Positions 17,543 to 27,930 of a stretch of 64,000 nt of DNA are shown here, piece after piece. The notes under the pieces were generated by a model. It was not told the DNA's origin. It saw nothing but the letters and a program-made list of their open reading frames with translations, and made no database searches. Source of the DNA: G963422565 sp963422565 (GTDB lineage Bacteria > Pseudomonadota > Alphaproteobacteria > MPNO01); assembly GCA_963422565.1 (NCBI GenBank), contig OY730228.1:1798001-1862000 (forward strand). The letters are read 5' to 3'. The position numbers and the translations under genes are program-made. How positions within the stretch are numbered: position 1 is the stretch's first letter; every line of letters begins with the position of its first letter.

Positions 17543-18694
17543 ATGCAGGGACATCCCGATCGCATCCTGACCACCCATGCCGGAAGCCTGCCGCGCACGC
17601 CGGCCGTGCTCGCCGCGATGAGGCGCAAGCATGGCGGCGAGCCCTATGACGAGGCCGCCTACGAAAGGGAGATCCGCGACGGAGTGCGGGAGATCGTCGC
17701 GCGGCAGGCCGAAATCGGCGTCGATGTCGTCACCGACGGCGAGATGTCGAAACCCGGCTTCTTCGCCTATATCGAGGAGCGGCTGGAGGGTTTCGAGCCG
17801 CGCCCGGACGAGAGGTTCAAGCTCTTCGCCGCCGAGACGGCGGCGTTCCCGGACTATTACGAAGAATATTTCGCCCGGATGATGATGGGCGGCGCGGTGG
17901 TGCCGATGTACCCGCTGCGCTGCGTGGGTCCGGTCCGCTACAAGGGCGAGGCGCAGCTCGCCCGCGATCTCGCCAACCTGCAGGCCGCCCTCGAGGGCCG
18001 GCCCTGCGCCGGCGCGTTCGTCCCCGCCGTCTCGCCGGCGGGCGTTGGCTACAACGCCTACTATGCCAGCGAAGATCTCTACGCCGAGGCGGTCGCCGAG
18101 GCGCTTCGGGTCGAGTATCTGGCGATCGTCGAGGCCGGGTTTCTCCTGCAGATCGACGATCCGTTCCTCTGCGACATCCTCGTCGATCCAGAGCTGGATG
18201 CGGCGGGCAGAGACCGGAAATGCCGGCGCCACGTCGCAGCGCTCAACCACGCGCTGCGCGGCATTCCGCAGGAGAAGATCCGCTACCACACCTGCTACGG
18301 CATCAACGAAGGGCCACGGGTCCACGAGGCGCCGATGGCGGAGGTCGCCCGCTACATGCTCGACATCGACGCCGGCGCCTATTCCTACGAAGCCGCCAAC
18401 GCGCGGCACGAGCACGAATATCGCATGTGGGAGGACATCCCGCTCGCCGACGGCAAGACGATCATCCCCGGCGTGATCACCCATGCGAGCAATATCGTCG
18501 AACATCCCGAGCTGATCGCCGAGCGGCTGGTCCGCCACGCCCGGCTGGTCGGACGCGAGAACGTGATCGCCGGCAGCGACTGCGGCTTCTCCTCGCAGGC
18601 CTGCGCGCGCACGGAGGTCCATCCGACCGTCATCTGGGCCAAGTTCGACGCCATGGTAGAGGGCGCGCGGCTGGCGAGCGCGCGGCTCCGGTAG
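17543..18694 (+). CDS. MetE C-terminal-like (cobalamin-independent methionine synthase/alkyltransferase) protein
   Basis: Zn-dependent thiol alkyl- or methyltransferase fold, UROD/MetE superfamily, 383 residues, corresponding only to the catalytic C-terminal domain. Zn ligands are visible as H249 and C251 (YHTCYG) and C347 (SDCGFSS). The start ILTTHAGSLPRT and DVVTDGEMSKPGFF are family signatures. ATG 17543 has a GAGG site; the 146 codons of open frame are not used upstream. Related stand-alone members include methionine synthase-like enzymes and epoxyalkane:coenzyme M transferases. The next gene is an SDR, as in the latter pathway, but no CoM genes are seen here, so the substrate is left open. 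Confidence 0.85.
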   Translation: MQGHPDRILTTHAGSLPRTPAVLAAMRRKHGGEPYDEAAYEREIRDGVREIVARQAEIGVDVVTDGEMSKPGFFAYIEERLEGFEPRPDERFKLFAAETAAFPDYYEEYFARMMMGGAVVPMYPLRCVGPVRYKGEAQLARDLANLQAALEGRPCAGAFVPAVSPAGVGYNAYYASEDLYAEAVAEALRVEYLAIVEAGFLLQIDDPFLCDILVDPELDAAGRDRKCRRHVAALNHALRGIPQEKIRYHTCYGINEGPRVHEAPMAEVARYMLDIDAGAYSYEAANARHEHEYRMWEDIPLADGKTIIPGVITHASNIVEHPELIAERLVRHARLVGRENVIAGSDCGFSSQACARTEVHPTVIWAKFDAMVEGARLASARLR

Positions 18695-18813
18695 CCGCGC
18701 CGCGCGGCGGGCGCCCGAGATGGCGCCCGAGATATGGACTCGCCCGGCGCCGCAGCCTATCAATCCGCCCCGGACGGCCGGGCGGAGTCGGTGTCCAAGG
18801 GAGGAGAGAAGCA

Positions 18814-19569
18814 ATGGGGCGACTGGACGGGCGGGTGGCGATCGTCACCGGCGGCGGGCGCGGGATCGGGGTGGCCTACTGCAAGGCGCTCGCCGAGGAA
18901 GGCGCCAAGGTGGTGGTCAGCGACATCCTCGATACCGCCGACACCGTCGACATCATCCGGCAGGCCGGCGGCGAAGCGGTCGGCAATCGTTGTGACGTGA
19001 CCCGGCAGGACCAGGTCCGGGCGCTGGTCGCCCAGGCCGTCGACGCCTACGGGAAGCTCGACATCCTGGTCACCAATGCCGCCCTGTTCGCCGATCTGCA
19101 GCAGCGCTCCTTCCTCGAGATCGACGAGGAGGAATGGGACCGGGTCATGCGCGTCAACACGCGCGGCGTCTTCAGCTGCGTCAAGGCGGCAGTGCCCGAG
19201 ATGAAGAAGAACGGCTACGGCAAGATCGTCAACATCGCTTCGGGGACGGTGTTCAAGGGCACGCCGATGCTGCTGCACTATGTCAGCTCGAAGGGCGCCA
19301 TGGTCGCGTTCACGCGGGCGCTCGCGCGCGAGATCGGCGACGACGGCATCAACGTCAACGCGATCGCTCCCGGCCTGACGATGAGCGAGAAGGTGGCGGC
19401 CGACGACCAGTGGCGGCGCATCCAGGCGGGCAACACCGCGAGTCGGGCGATAAAGCGCGAGGAGGTGCCGGAGGACCTGCTCGGGGCGCTGATTTTCTTT
19501 TCCTCCTCGGACAGCGATTTCGTGACCGGCCAGACCCTGGTCGTGGACGGCGGCTCGGCGATGCATTAG
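18814..19569 (+). CDS. SDR-family NAD(P)-dependent oxidoreductase
   Basis: Classical short-chain dehydrogenase, 251 residues. Cofactor motif TGGGRGIG (about 12-19), acidic D in VVVSDILD suggesting NAD preference, TNAA (near 90), catalytic Ser in NIASGTVF (near 140) and the intact Y-V-S-S-K pair in LLHYVSSKGAM, ending in VTGQTLVVDGGSAMH. ATG 18814 is preceded by AAGGGAGGAGA. It lies 119 bp after the MetE-like gene on the same strand and probably oxidises a hydroxy intermediate of that module. Substrate unknown. Confidence 0.92.
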   Translation: MGRLDGRVAIVTGGGRGIGVAYCKALAEEGAKVVVSDILDTADTVDIIRQAGGEAVGNRCDVTRQDQVRALVAQAVDAYGKLDILVTNAALFADLQQRSFLEIDEEEWDRVMRVNTRGVFSCVKAAVPEMKKNGYGKIVNIASGTVFKGTPMLLHYVSSKGAMVAFTRALAREIGDDGINVNAIAPGLTMSEKVAADDQWRRIQAGNTASRAIKREEVPEDLLGALIFFSSSDSDFVTGQTLVVDGGSAMH

Positions 19570-19923
19570 GCGCTCCGGGATCGCCGCCCCGCTCGCCGAC
19601 GAACCCCCGGTCGCCCTCGACGACGGCTTCGTCGACGCGGCGCCGCGCGACGCGTTCCGCCGGCGGGCCGGCTGCGCCGCGCCTCGGTCGTCGGCGTCTT
19701 TCCGGAAGCGCGGCCGATGAAGACGCCCATGTTCCCCAACTCGCTTCCAAAATCAGGAGGGCGCTCGGGTCCGGCCGATTTCGAGGCGGACCGCCACGAC
19801 CAGAATCGCCGGCGGTGACGGTTACGGCGCCTTGCGGCCCGAAAAACGGCTTGATACCGTCTCCCGTGATACAGGGGCGCCGGCCGTCAGCGGTCGAACG
19901 CAGACAAGGGGAGGAAATTCGCG
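19570..19923. other. Intergenic gap, nothing recognised
   Basis: 354 bp between the SDR and the binding-protein gene. I see no convincing gene, tRNA or copy of the dispersed element. It presumably holds the binding-protein promoter, which I could not place. A 30-odd-codon open frame from about 19718 has no supporting features. Confidence 0.5.
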
Positions 19924-21165
19924 ATGGCACTCACGCGTCGTTCTTTCGTAAAGACATCGGCGGCCGCCGGTGCGGGAGCGCTTGCCGCCGGTCCGTTCTT
20001 CTGGCCCAGGGGCGCCGGGGCGGCCGACAAGATCGTGGTCGGCGCCATCTACGACCTATCGGGGAATCTGCAGCTCTTCGGCGCCAACCAGTGGGCCTGC
20101 GCCAAGATGGCGATCGACGAGATCAATCGGTCGGGCGGGGTGCTCGGCCGCCAGCTCGACGTGAAGCTGTACGATTCGCAGTCGCAGATGCAGTTCTACA
20201 ACCAGTACGCCAAGAAGATGGCGCTCCGCGATCGCGCGGCGGTCGTCCAGGGCGGGCTGACCAGCTCCTCGCGCGAGGTCATCCGGCCGTTGCTCAATCG
20301 ATTGAAGACGCTCTACATCTACAACACCAACTATGAAGGCGGGGTGTGCGACCGCAACTTCTTCGCCACCGGGGCGACGCCGGGCGGTTATGTCGACCTT
20401 CTGACCGGCGAGGCGATGAAGCGCTGGGGCAAGAAGGTCTACGTGATGGCGGCCGACTACAATTACGGCCAGATCACCGCCAAGTGGATCCGCAAGGCGA
20501 TGGCCGACGCCGGGGGCGAGGTGGTCGGCGAGGAGTTCTTCCCGCTCGACGTGAACCAGTTCGGCCCGACGATCAGCAAGATCCAGGCGGCCAAGCCCGA
20601 CTTCGTGATGAACGTCTTCGTCGGTCCGGCGCACGGTTCCTTCTACGGCCAGTGGGCGGCGGCGGGGATGAACAGGCGCATCCCCATGGTCTCGACCACC
20701 TTCGGCGCGGCGGGCGAGATCGTCCGGCTCGAGCCCGAGGTCGCCGACGGAATTCTCACCTGCTACTCCTATTACGAGGACTTGGACCTGCCGTTCAACA
20801 AGAAGTGGCTGGCCGAGTTCCGCAGGCGCAACGGCACCGATTACGGCTATCTGACCGACGTTCCGCCCAAGGACTGGTATGGCTGGCATCTGTGGGCGGC
20901 GGCGGTCCGGGAAGCCGGCACGACCGACCGGGAGAAGGTGATCGAGGCGATGGAGGCCGGCATCTCCGTCGACGGCCCGGGCGGCGTGCTGACCGTCGAC
21001 GCCAGGACCCATCACTGTACGATGGACATGTATATCGGTCAGGCGAAGGGCGGGCGCTTCGAGATCCAGAAGAAGTTCGCGAATATCCCGCCGACCAATA
21101 CCGGCAACCAGTGCGACCTGATCGCCCGGCCCGACACGAACGTGATGTACGAGCCCAAGATCTGA
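19924..21165 (+). CDS. ABC transporter substrate-binding protein, urea/amide-type (UrtA/AmiC-like), orphan
   Basis: Periplasmic type I binding protein of the branched-chain amino acid/urea/amide group, 413 residues. A Tat-type signal is seen (RRSFVKTSAAAGAGALAAGP), then IVVGAIYDLSGNLQLFGANQ, the two-lobed body with VQGGLTSSSREVIRPLL, and YIYNTNYEGGVCDRNFFATG, a block typical of UrtA-like proteins. ATG 19924 follows GGGGAGGAAATTCGCG. No permease or ATPase gene lies beside it in this window, so it must use components encoded elsewhere or act as a sensor-type binding protein. Confidence 0.9.
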   Translation: MALTRRSFVKTSAAAGAGALAAGPFFWPRGAGAADKIVVGAIYDLSGNLQLFGANQWACAKMAIDEINRSGGVLGRQLDVKLYDSQSQMQFYNQYAKKMALRDRAAVVQGGLTSSSREVIRPLLNRLKTLYIYNTNYEGGVCDRNFFATGATPGGYVDLLTGEAMKRWGKKVYVMAADYNYGQITAKWIRKAMADAGGEVVGEEFFPLDVNQFGPTISKIQAAKPDFVMNVFVGPAHGSFYGQWAAAGMNRRIPMVSTTFGAAGEIVRLEPEVADGILTCYSYYEDLDLPFNKKWLAEFRRRNGTDYGYLTDVPPKDWYGWHLWAAAVREAGTTDREKVIEAMEAGISVDGPGGVLTVDARTHHCTMDMYIGQAKGGRFEIQKKFANIPPTNTGNQCDLIARPDTNVMYEPKI

Positions 21166-21184
21166 CCGGGCCGCCGGCGGCCGG
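21166..21184. terminator. Palindrome between convergent genes
   Basis: GGCCGCCGGCGGCC (21169-21182) is a perfect 14-bp palindrome just after the binding-protein stop and 18 bp before the asparaginase-like stop. It could form a short hairpin ending both transcripts; no U-tract, so only a suggestion. Confidence 0.35.
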
Positions 21185-21199
21185 AGGGTGCGCCCCGGT

Positions 21200-22897
21200 T
21201 CAGTGGGTGTCGAAGACCTGTTGATAGGCCTCGATCGCGGCGCGGATCGCGGCCAGCTCCTCGGCCGTCGGGTTGTCGGGGTCCGCCGCCGGCGGCAGGC
21301 TCCCGAACTTCAACAGGCAGGCCATCAACAACAGCCGCGCCTTGGTGCCGGTCAGGTTGGCGCCCGCGATCTGCAAGTCGTGCCGGTCGGCGAACCCCTC
21401 CGGGGCGCCGCGCCCGACCTGGACGACCGGCAGTCCGCACAAGCTCGCCTTGACCATCGCCCGGTTGCGCGCCTCGGCCGGGAGATGGCCGTAGGGCACC
21501 AGCCCTTCGACCACGAACCCGGCGAGCAGGCCGAGCCCGAGCTTGTGCGCGATCGAAGCCGCCAGATCCGCTTCGAGCGCCGGGTCGTCGCCGACCTCGA
21601 TCCCCGAGAAGCCGCCGTCCTTGACGATCGAGACCAGCGGCACGGCCTCGGCGCGCAGCCCGCCGCCGGCATCTTTGACCGCGATCGGGACGCGCGCCAG
21701 GCGGCCGTCCCGCCGCCGCACCGCGGGGACGGCTTCGGGTAGGCGGGTCAGGGCGACATCGGACAGGTGGGTGTGACGGAAGACCGGCAGATAGGTCAGC
21801 ACCGGCCGGCCAGTATAGTGGATCTGCCCGATGATCCCGCCATGCCCGCCGGTCGCCGCGTAGCCGCCGGGGCGGGCGTCGACCTTGGCGACCTGGCGCG
21901 CGGCGAATATCTGCTGCTCCTGGATGACCACCGCCCCGCAGCGGTCCCGGCCCTCGGCGTCGGCCCAGATTCGCGATTCGATATAGGCGATCGAGTCGAG
22001 GATGTTCTTGGGACCGTCATGGCCGACTTGGCCCTGCGGACGCTGCGCCGCGTTCCCGCAGATCGGGCGGGCGGTGTCGATCAGCAGGTTGAACCAGTAG
22101 GCGGCGTCCTCGAGATCGGGGCTGCCCTGGGTCCAGATCACCCCGTCATAGCGGCCGTCGGCGGCGGTCGCCTGCATGTCGTTGGTCGCCTTGGCCAGCA
22201 TCGGGCGAGGCGGGTAGCTCGCCAGATGATAGGGCTTGTAGGGGTAGAAATGCTCGCCGCGACGCTCGGGCGGGATATGGCCCTCGCCGATGTCGCTGCG
22301 GAGCGGCGCCGCAAGCCCTTTGCGGTAGCCGCCGGGCGGCACCCCCCGATAGAAATCGACCTCGGCGCGGGCGGAGATCACGCTCGCATGGCCGGCATCG
22401 TCGACCGACAGCCGGTCGATTTCCTCGAAGCTGCGCGCGCCGTCGGGGAAGAAGCCCTGGCGCGCGTTTTCGTCCTCCGCGCCGGGGGCGCTGCATTCCT
22501 CCTCCCAGGCGCTGCCGTCGGCCTGGCAGGCCATATAGGGCAGCGGGTAGAGCCCGTCCTCGGGCCGGAGCTCGATCTCGTAGACCGGCTTGTCGCCCGG
22601 CTCCCGCCGCTCCCTGCGGAACGCGCCGTCGGCGCCGATATAGCCGTCGGGCGGGCCGTAGAGGTGATCCGCGTCCGCCTCCAGCGGGTGGGCCGAGAAC
22701 TGCTCGACATAGACGGTCGCCGGCGCGGCGAGCCGCTGCGGACGAAGCGCGTCGTAGCGAAGGGGCGCGCCGTCGACCCCGGTGAGCGGCCGCAGCCCGT
22801 GCCGCGCCCGGGCCTTGTTCGACGTGACCAGCGGCGGCGTGTTCTGGATCGTCGCCGTGGGCCCCGACAGATGCGCGATGCGCAGCTTGTCGGCCAT
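21200..22897 (-). CDS. Large asparaginase/glutaminase-superfamily protein with N-terminal insertion
   Basis: 565 residues, far longer than the usual 330 of type I/II asparaginases. RIAHLSGPTATIQNTPPLVT at the N-terminus sits where asparaginases have the first catalytic Thr (TGGTIA-like). ATAADGRYDGVIWTQGSPDLEDAAYWFN, split over about 250-280, matches the second active-site block, but the usual T-D pair reads S-P. About 180 extra residues lie between the two blocks. AAQRPQGQ and TGGHGGIIG follow in order. ATG 22897 has GGGGGAAGG. It probably binds or cleaves an amide, but the altered site leaves activity uncertain. The MFS gene starts 16 bp upstream and may supply substrate. Confidence 0.7.
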   Translation of the reverse strand: MADKLRIAHLSGPTATIQNTPPLVTSNKARARHGLRPLTGVDGAPLRYDALRPQRLAAPATVYVEQFSAHPLEADADHLYGPPDGYIGADGAFRRERREPGDKPVYEIELRPEDGLYPLPYMACQADGSAWEEECSAPGAEDENARQGFFPDGARSFEEIDRLSVDDAGHASVISARAEVDFYRGVPPGGYRKGLAAPLRSDIGEGHIPPERRGEHFYPYKPYHLASYPPRPMLAKATNDMQATAADGRYDGVIWTQGSPDLEDAAYWFNLLIDTARPICGNAAQRPQGQVGHDGPKNILDSIAYIESRIWADAEGRDRCGAVVIQEQQIFAARQVAKVDARPGGYAATGGHGGIIGQIHYTGRPVLTYLPVFRHTHLSDVALTRLPEAVPAVRRRDGRLARVPIAVKDAGGGLRAEAVPLVSIVKDGGFSGIEVGDDPALEADLAASIAHKLGLGLLAGFVVEGLVPYGHLPAEARNRAMVKASLCGLPVVQVGRGAPEGFADRHDLQIAGANLTGTKARLLLMACLLKFGSLPPAADPDNPTAEELAAIRAAIEAYQQVFDTH

Positions 22898-22913
22898 CCT
22901 TCCCCCTTCGGTT

Positions 22914-24134
22914 TCAAGCGCGGGCGGGCGCGGGCCGCCGCACCGGATCGTCCCGGATCGGCAGATGCAGCGCCGCCGCCCCGATGCCGGCGGCGATAGC
23001 GAATATCCAGACCGGATCGTAGGATCCGATCGAGTCGAAGACTAACCCGCCCAGCCAGACGCCGAGGAAGCTGCCGATCTGGTGGCTCAGAAAGGCGATC
23101 GCGGCGAGCGTCGCCATGTAGCGAGGGCCGAAGATGCGCGCGATCAGACCGGTGGTCAACGGCACGGTGCTCAGCCACATGAGGCCTATCGCGGCGCTGA
23201 AGACGAGCACCGAGACCTCCGACAGCGGAACTATCAGGAATACGGTCATCACCAGGCTTCGCAGCAGATAGATCGCGCTCAACAGATAGGTCATCCGATA
23301 GCGGTCGCCCAGCCGCCCGGCCGCGAGCGTGCCGAACAGGTTGAACAGCCCGATGGCGGCGATCGCCGCCGCCCCGAGCGCCGGCGGCAGCCCGCTGTCG
23401 TTCAGATATGCCGGCAGATGGGTGGCGATGAACTGGACCTGTAGGCCGCAGACGAAATAGCCGGAGACCAGCATCGCATAGCCGCGATGGCGCGCCGCTT
23501 CGAGCAGGGCCTCGCCGAGCCGCTGGGCCGAGCGCGATGCAGCGGCACCGGCGCTGCCCGCCCGGAGCGACCAGGCGAGCGGCAGCACGACGCAGAGCGA
23601 GATCGCCATCCCGACCATCGCCCCGCGCCAGTCGAAGGCGGAGACCATCGCCTGGCTGAACGGAACGAAGGCGAACTGACCCATGGTGCCGCCCGCCGTC
23701 GTGATCCCGAGCCAGGTGACGCGCCGCTCCGCCGGCGCGATGCGGCCGACGAGGGCGTTCATGAGGCCGAGCCCCGCCCCGCTCATCCCGATTCCGAGGA
23801 GGAAGCCGCTGCCGAGCAGAAATTCGAGCTGGGTCTCGACCCGTGAGGACAGGAACAGGCCGATCGCCCCGATGGCGACCCCCGACACGACGACCCGGAT
23901 CGGTCCCCAGCGATCGGCGATCATCGCCGCCAGCGGCGTCGCCAGCCCGACCATCAGGTTCTGGGTGGCGATGGCGAAGGAAATCGGCTCCCTGCCCCAG
24001 CCCAGATCGACGCTGATCGGCTGGACGAACAGACCGAAGGACTGGCGGACGCCCGAGGTGACCAGGAGAACGCAGGTCGCGCCGTAGAGCACGTAGACCG
24101 GTGTCCGCCAGAACGACTCCTTCACGCCAGGCAT
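22914..24134 (-). CDS. MFS transporter
   Basis: Twelve-helix major facilitator superfamily permease, 406 residues. Helix 1 spans about 12-32. The loop 2-3 signature is degenerate (LAAMIADRWGPIRVVVSG near 70), and its second-half counterpart is AAGRLGDRYRMTYLLSAI near 275. Overall character is of the monocarboxylate/oxalate-formate type (VRQSFGLFVQPISVDLGW). The gene ends 16 bp before the asparaginase-like gene on the same strand, so they are probably one transcript, which would make this the importer or exporter for that enzyme's substrate. Confidence 0.9.
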   Translation of the reverse strand: MPGVKESFWRTPVYVLYGATCVLLVTSGVRQSFGLFVQPISVDLGWGREPISFAIATQNLMVGLATPLAAMIADRWGPIRVVVSGVAIGAIGLFLSSRVETQLEFLLGSGFLLGIGMSGAGLGLMNALVGRIAPAERRVTWLGITTAGGTMGQFAFVPFSQAMVSAFDWRGAMVGMAISLCVVLPLAWSLRAGSAGAAASRSAQRLGEALLEAARHRGYAMLVSGYFVCGLQVQFIATHLPAYLNDSGLPPALGAAAIAAIGLFNLFGTLAAGRLGDRYRMTYLLSAIYLLRSLVMTVFLIVPLSEVSVLVFSAAIGLMWLSTVPLTTGLIARIFGPRYMATLAAIAFLSHQIGSFLGVWLGGLVFDSIGSYDPVWIFAIAAGIGAAALHLPIRDDPVRRPAPARA

Positions 24135-24623
24135 GCCGGGCTCCGGGCGGCCGATCCCGGCGGCCGGTCCATGCGCCGGGCTTCGGAGCCTGACCTAGAA
24201 CTTTCGAGCGGTCTCGACATGACGCGATCTCTGGAGATGCGAGGCCCGGATGTGGAGACTGGACATGGCTTGGGACGAGAGCGCTCGGGCGCAGTATAGG
24301 CACCGGTCGGCGCACGACGAAAGCGATTTGACGGACGAGAGCGGGCATCGGTCGCGTGCGATCTTCCGCCTTCGGCGCGCAGGACGGCGCGCCGCGCTCG
24401 GGGCGGCGGAGGTCTTAGCGAATCCGAGCGTGTGGAGGTCGTGAAGGAGCGGCAAACGGGGATTTTCCGGGCATTTCAGGAGCGCCGAAACGAGAACTTC
24501 CTTGCGCCCAGCACGGGCATTGCGTCGGCGACCCGTGAACGGAAGGCGAAAAATCCTCCGAAGCGGAACGGCCGGACCGAAATCCGCCAGGACGGGTCGA
24601 GTCGCGATCGGCAGCGGCAGATG
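24135..24623. other. Intergenic gap with weak traces of the dispersed element
   Basis: 489 bp between the MFS start and the dnaJ stop. CGCCGAAACGAGAACTTCC near 24485 and CCGCCAGGACGGG near 24587 resemble ends of the dispersed intergenic element, but the parts are not in the normal order. No gene is convincing on either strand. Confidence 0.4.
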
Positions 24624-25754
24624 TCATTCGGTCAGATCATCCCATAGCTCCTTCACCCTGGTGAAGAAGCCTTCCGATTGCGGGCTGGTCGAGCGGCCGC
24701 CGTCCCGGCTCGATTTCTCCATCTCGCGCAGCAGTTTCCTCTGGTTCTTGTCGAGATTGACCGGGGTCTCGACCTGGATCTCGATCAGCATGTCGCCGCG
24801 GCCGCGGCCGTGCAGGCCGGTCATGCCCTTGCCACGCAGGCGGAACTGGCGGCCGTTCTGGGCGCCGACCGGGATGGTGACCTTGGCGCGGGTCCCGTCG
24901 ATGGTCGGTACGTCGACCGTGCCGCCGAGCGCGGCGGTGGTCATCGGGATCGGCACCCGGCAGAACAAGGTCTCGCCGTCGCGCTCGAACAGGCCGTGCG
25001 GGGCGACGCCGATGAAGATGTAGAGATCCCCCTGCGCCGTGCCGTCGAGACCCGCCTCGCCTTCCCCCGCCAGCCGCATCCGGTTGCCGTCCTCGACGCC
25101 GCGCGGGATGTTGACGGCGAGCGTCCGCTCGCGCTGGACGCGCCCGGCGCCGTCGCAGGCCCTGCACGGGCTCTCGACGACGCGGCCCTGGCCGCCGCAG
25201 GTCGGGCAGCTGCGCTCGATCGAGAAGAATCCCTGCTGGGTGCGGACCTTGCCGCGGCCGTGGCACATGCCGCAACTGGTCGGGCGGCTCCCGGGCGCCG
25301 CCCCCGACCCGCCGCAGGTCTCGCAGTTCGCGGAGGTCGGGAGCCGGATTTTCGCCTCCTTGCCGCGGAAGGCTTCCTCAAGGGTGATCTCGAGGTTGAA
25401 GCGCAGGTCGCCGCCGCCGCGCCGGGCGCCCCTGAGATCGCCGAACATCTCGTCGAAGACATCGGCGAAGCCGCCGCTGAACGTGAAGCCTCCGCCGAAT
25501 CCCCTGGGTTGGGGGCCGCCGGCACCGTTCTCGAACGCCGCATGGCCGAAGCGGTCGTAGGCGGCGCGTTTCTGATCGTCCTTCAGGACGTCATAGGCCT
25601 CGTTGATCTCCTTGAACCGGCGTTCGGCCGCGGCATCTCCCTGGTTGCGGTCCGGGTGATACTGCATGGCGAGCCGACGATAGGCCCTCTTGAGCGCCTC
25701 CGCATCGGCGCCCTTGGCAACCTCGAGAGTCTCGTAATAGTCCTGCTTGGCCAT
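24624..25754 (-). CDS. dnaJ: Chaperone protein DnaJ
   Basis: Hsp40 co-chaperone that stimulates DnaK ATPase and delivers unfolded clients. All type I domains are seen in 376 residues: J domain (1-70) with the HPD triplet in YHPDRNQG, Gly/Phe-rich linker (75-105), zinc region with four CxxCxGxG motifs (CETCGGSG, CGMCHGRG, CPTCGGQG, CRACDGAG, about 140-205), and the C-terminal substrate domains ending in KELWDDLTE. It lies 109 bp after dnaK in the usual dnaK-dnaJ order; grpE is not in this window. Likely co-transcribed from the dnaK heat-shock promoter. Confidence 0.98.
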   Translation of the reverse strand: MAKQDYYETLEVAKGADAEALKRAYRRLAMQYHPDRNQGDAAAERRFKEINEAYDVLKDDQKRAAYDRFGHAAFENGAGGPQPRGFGGGFTFSGGFADVFDEMFGDLRGARRGGGDLRFNLEITLEEAFRGKEAKIRLPTSANCETCGGSGAAPGSRPTSCGMCHGRGKVRTQQGFFSIERSCPTCGGQGRVVESPCRACDGAGRVQRERTLAVNIPRGVEDGNRMRLAGEGEAGLDGTAQGDLYIFIGVAPHGLFERDGETLFCRVPIPMTTAALGGTVDVPTIDGTRAKVTIPVGAQNGRQFRLRGKGMTGLHGRGRGDMLIEIQVETPVNLDKNQRKLLREMEKSSRDGGRSTSPQSEGFFTRVKELWDDLTE

Positions 25755-25863
25755 GTGTCAGGCCCCTGCCAATGCGGGCCCCGGAGCGGCGTCGGCGGGC
25801 CGGGTCGGCGCCGCCCGCCCGCCGCTGTCGACTTCGGGCGCCGTCTCCATCCCGAGGATCGCG

Positions 25864-27792
<1,929 letters not shown>

Positions 27793-27883
27793 ATCGGTCC
27801 TCACTCCTGGCGGCGAACGACGACGGCCCGAACGGCACCGCCTGCGCTCCCGGTTGAAAAAAACGCGGCCCGTGAAGTCAGCG

Positions 27884-27915
27884 CTTATATAGGAACGCGA
27901 CCGGTCCCTTACAAC
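27884..27915 (-). promoter_or_regulatory. RpoH-type heat-shock promoter of dnaK
   Basis: On the minus strand: GTTG, 18 bases, then CCTATATAAG. The -10 matches the alphaproteobacterial RpoH consensus CYTATNTNNG exactly, and GTTG is one base off CTTG. The same bases also read as a sigma-70-like TTGTAA-N17-TATATA. It ends about 91 bp before the dnaK ATG, just past the egtB stop. Confidence 0.7.
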
Positions 27916-27930
27916 CGCGGCCGGGCGCGC

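Noticed and set aside
14972..18814. Minus-strand open frame of 1280 codons
   Set aside because: Antisense to the alkylsulfatase and MetE-like genes, which have clear motifs; long antisense frames are normal in DNA this rich in GC.
24485..24620. Sixth copy of the dispersed element
   Set aside because: Only short end-like matches in the wrong order; not enough for a call.
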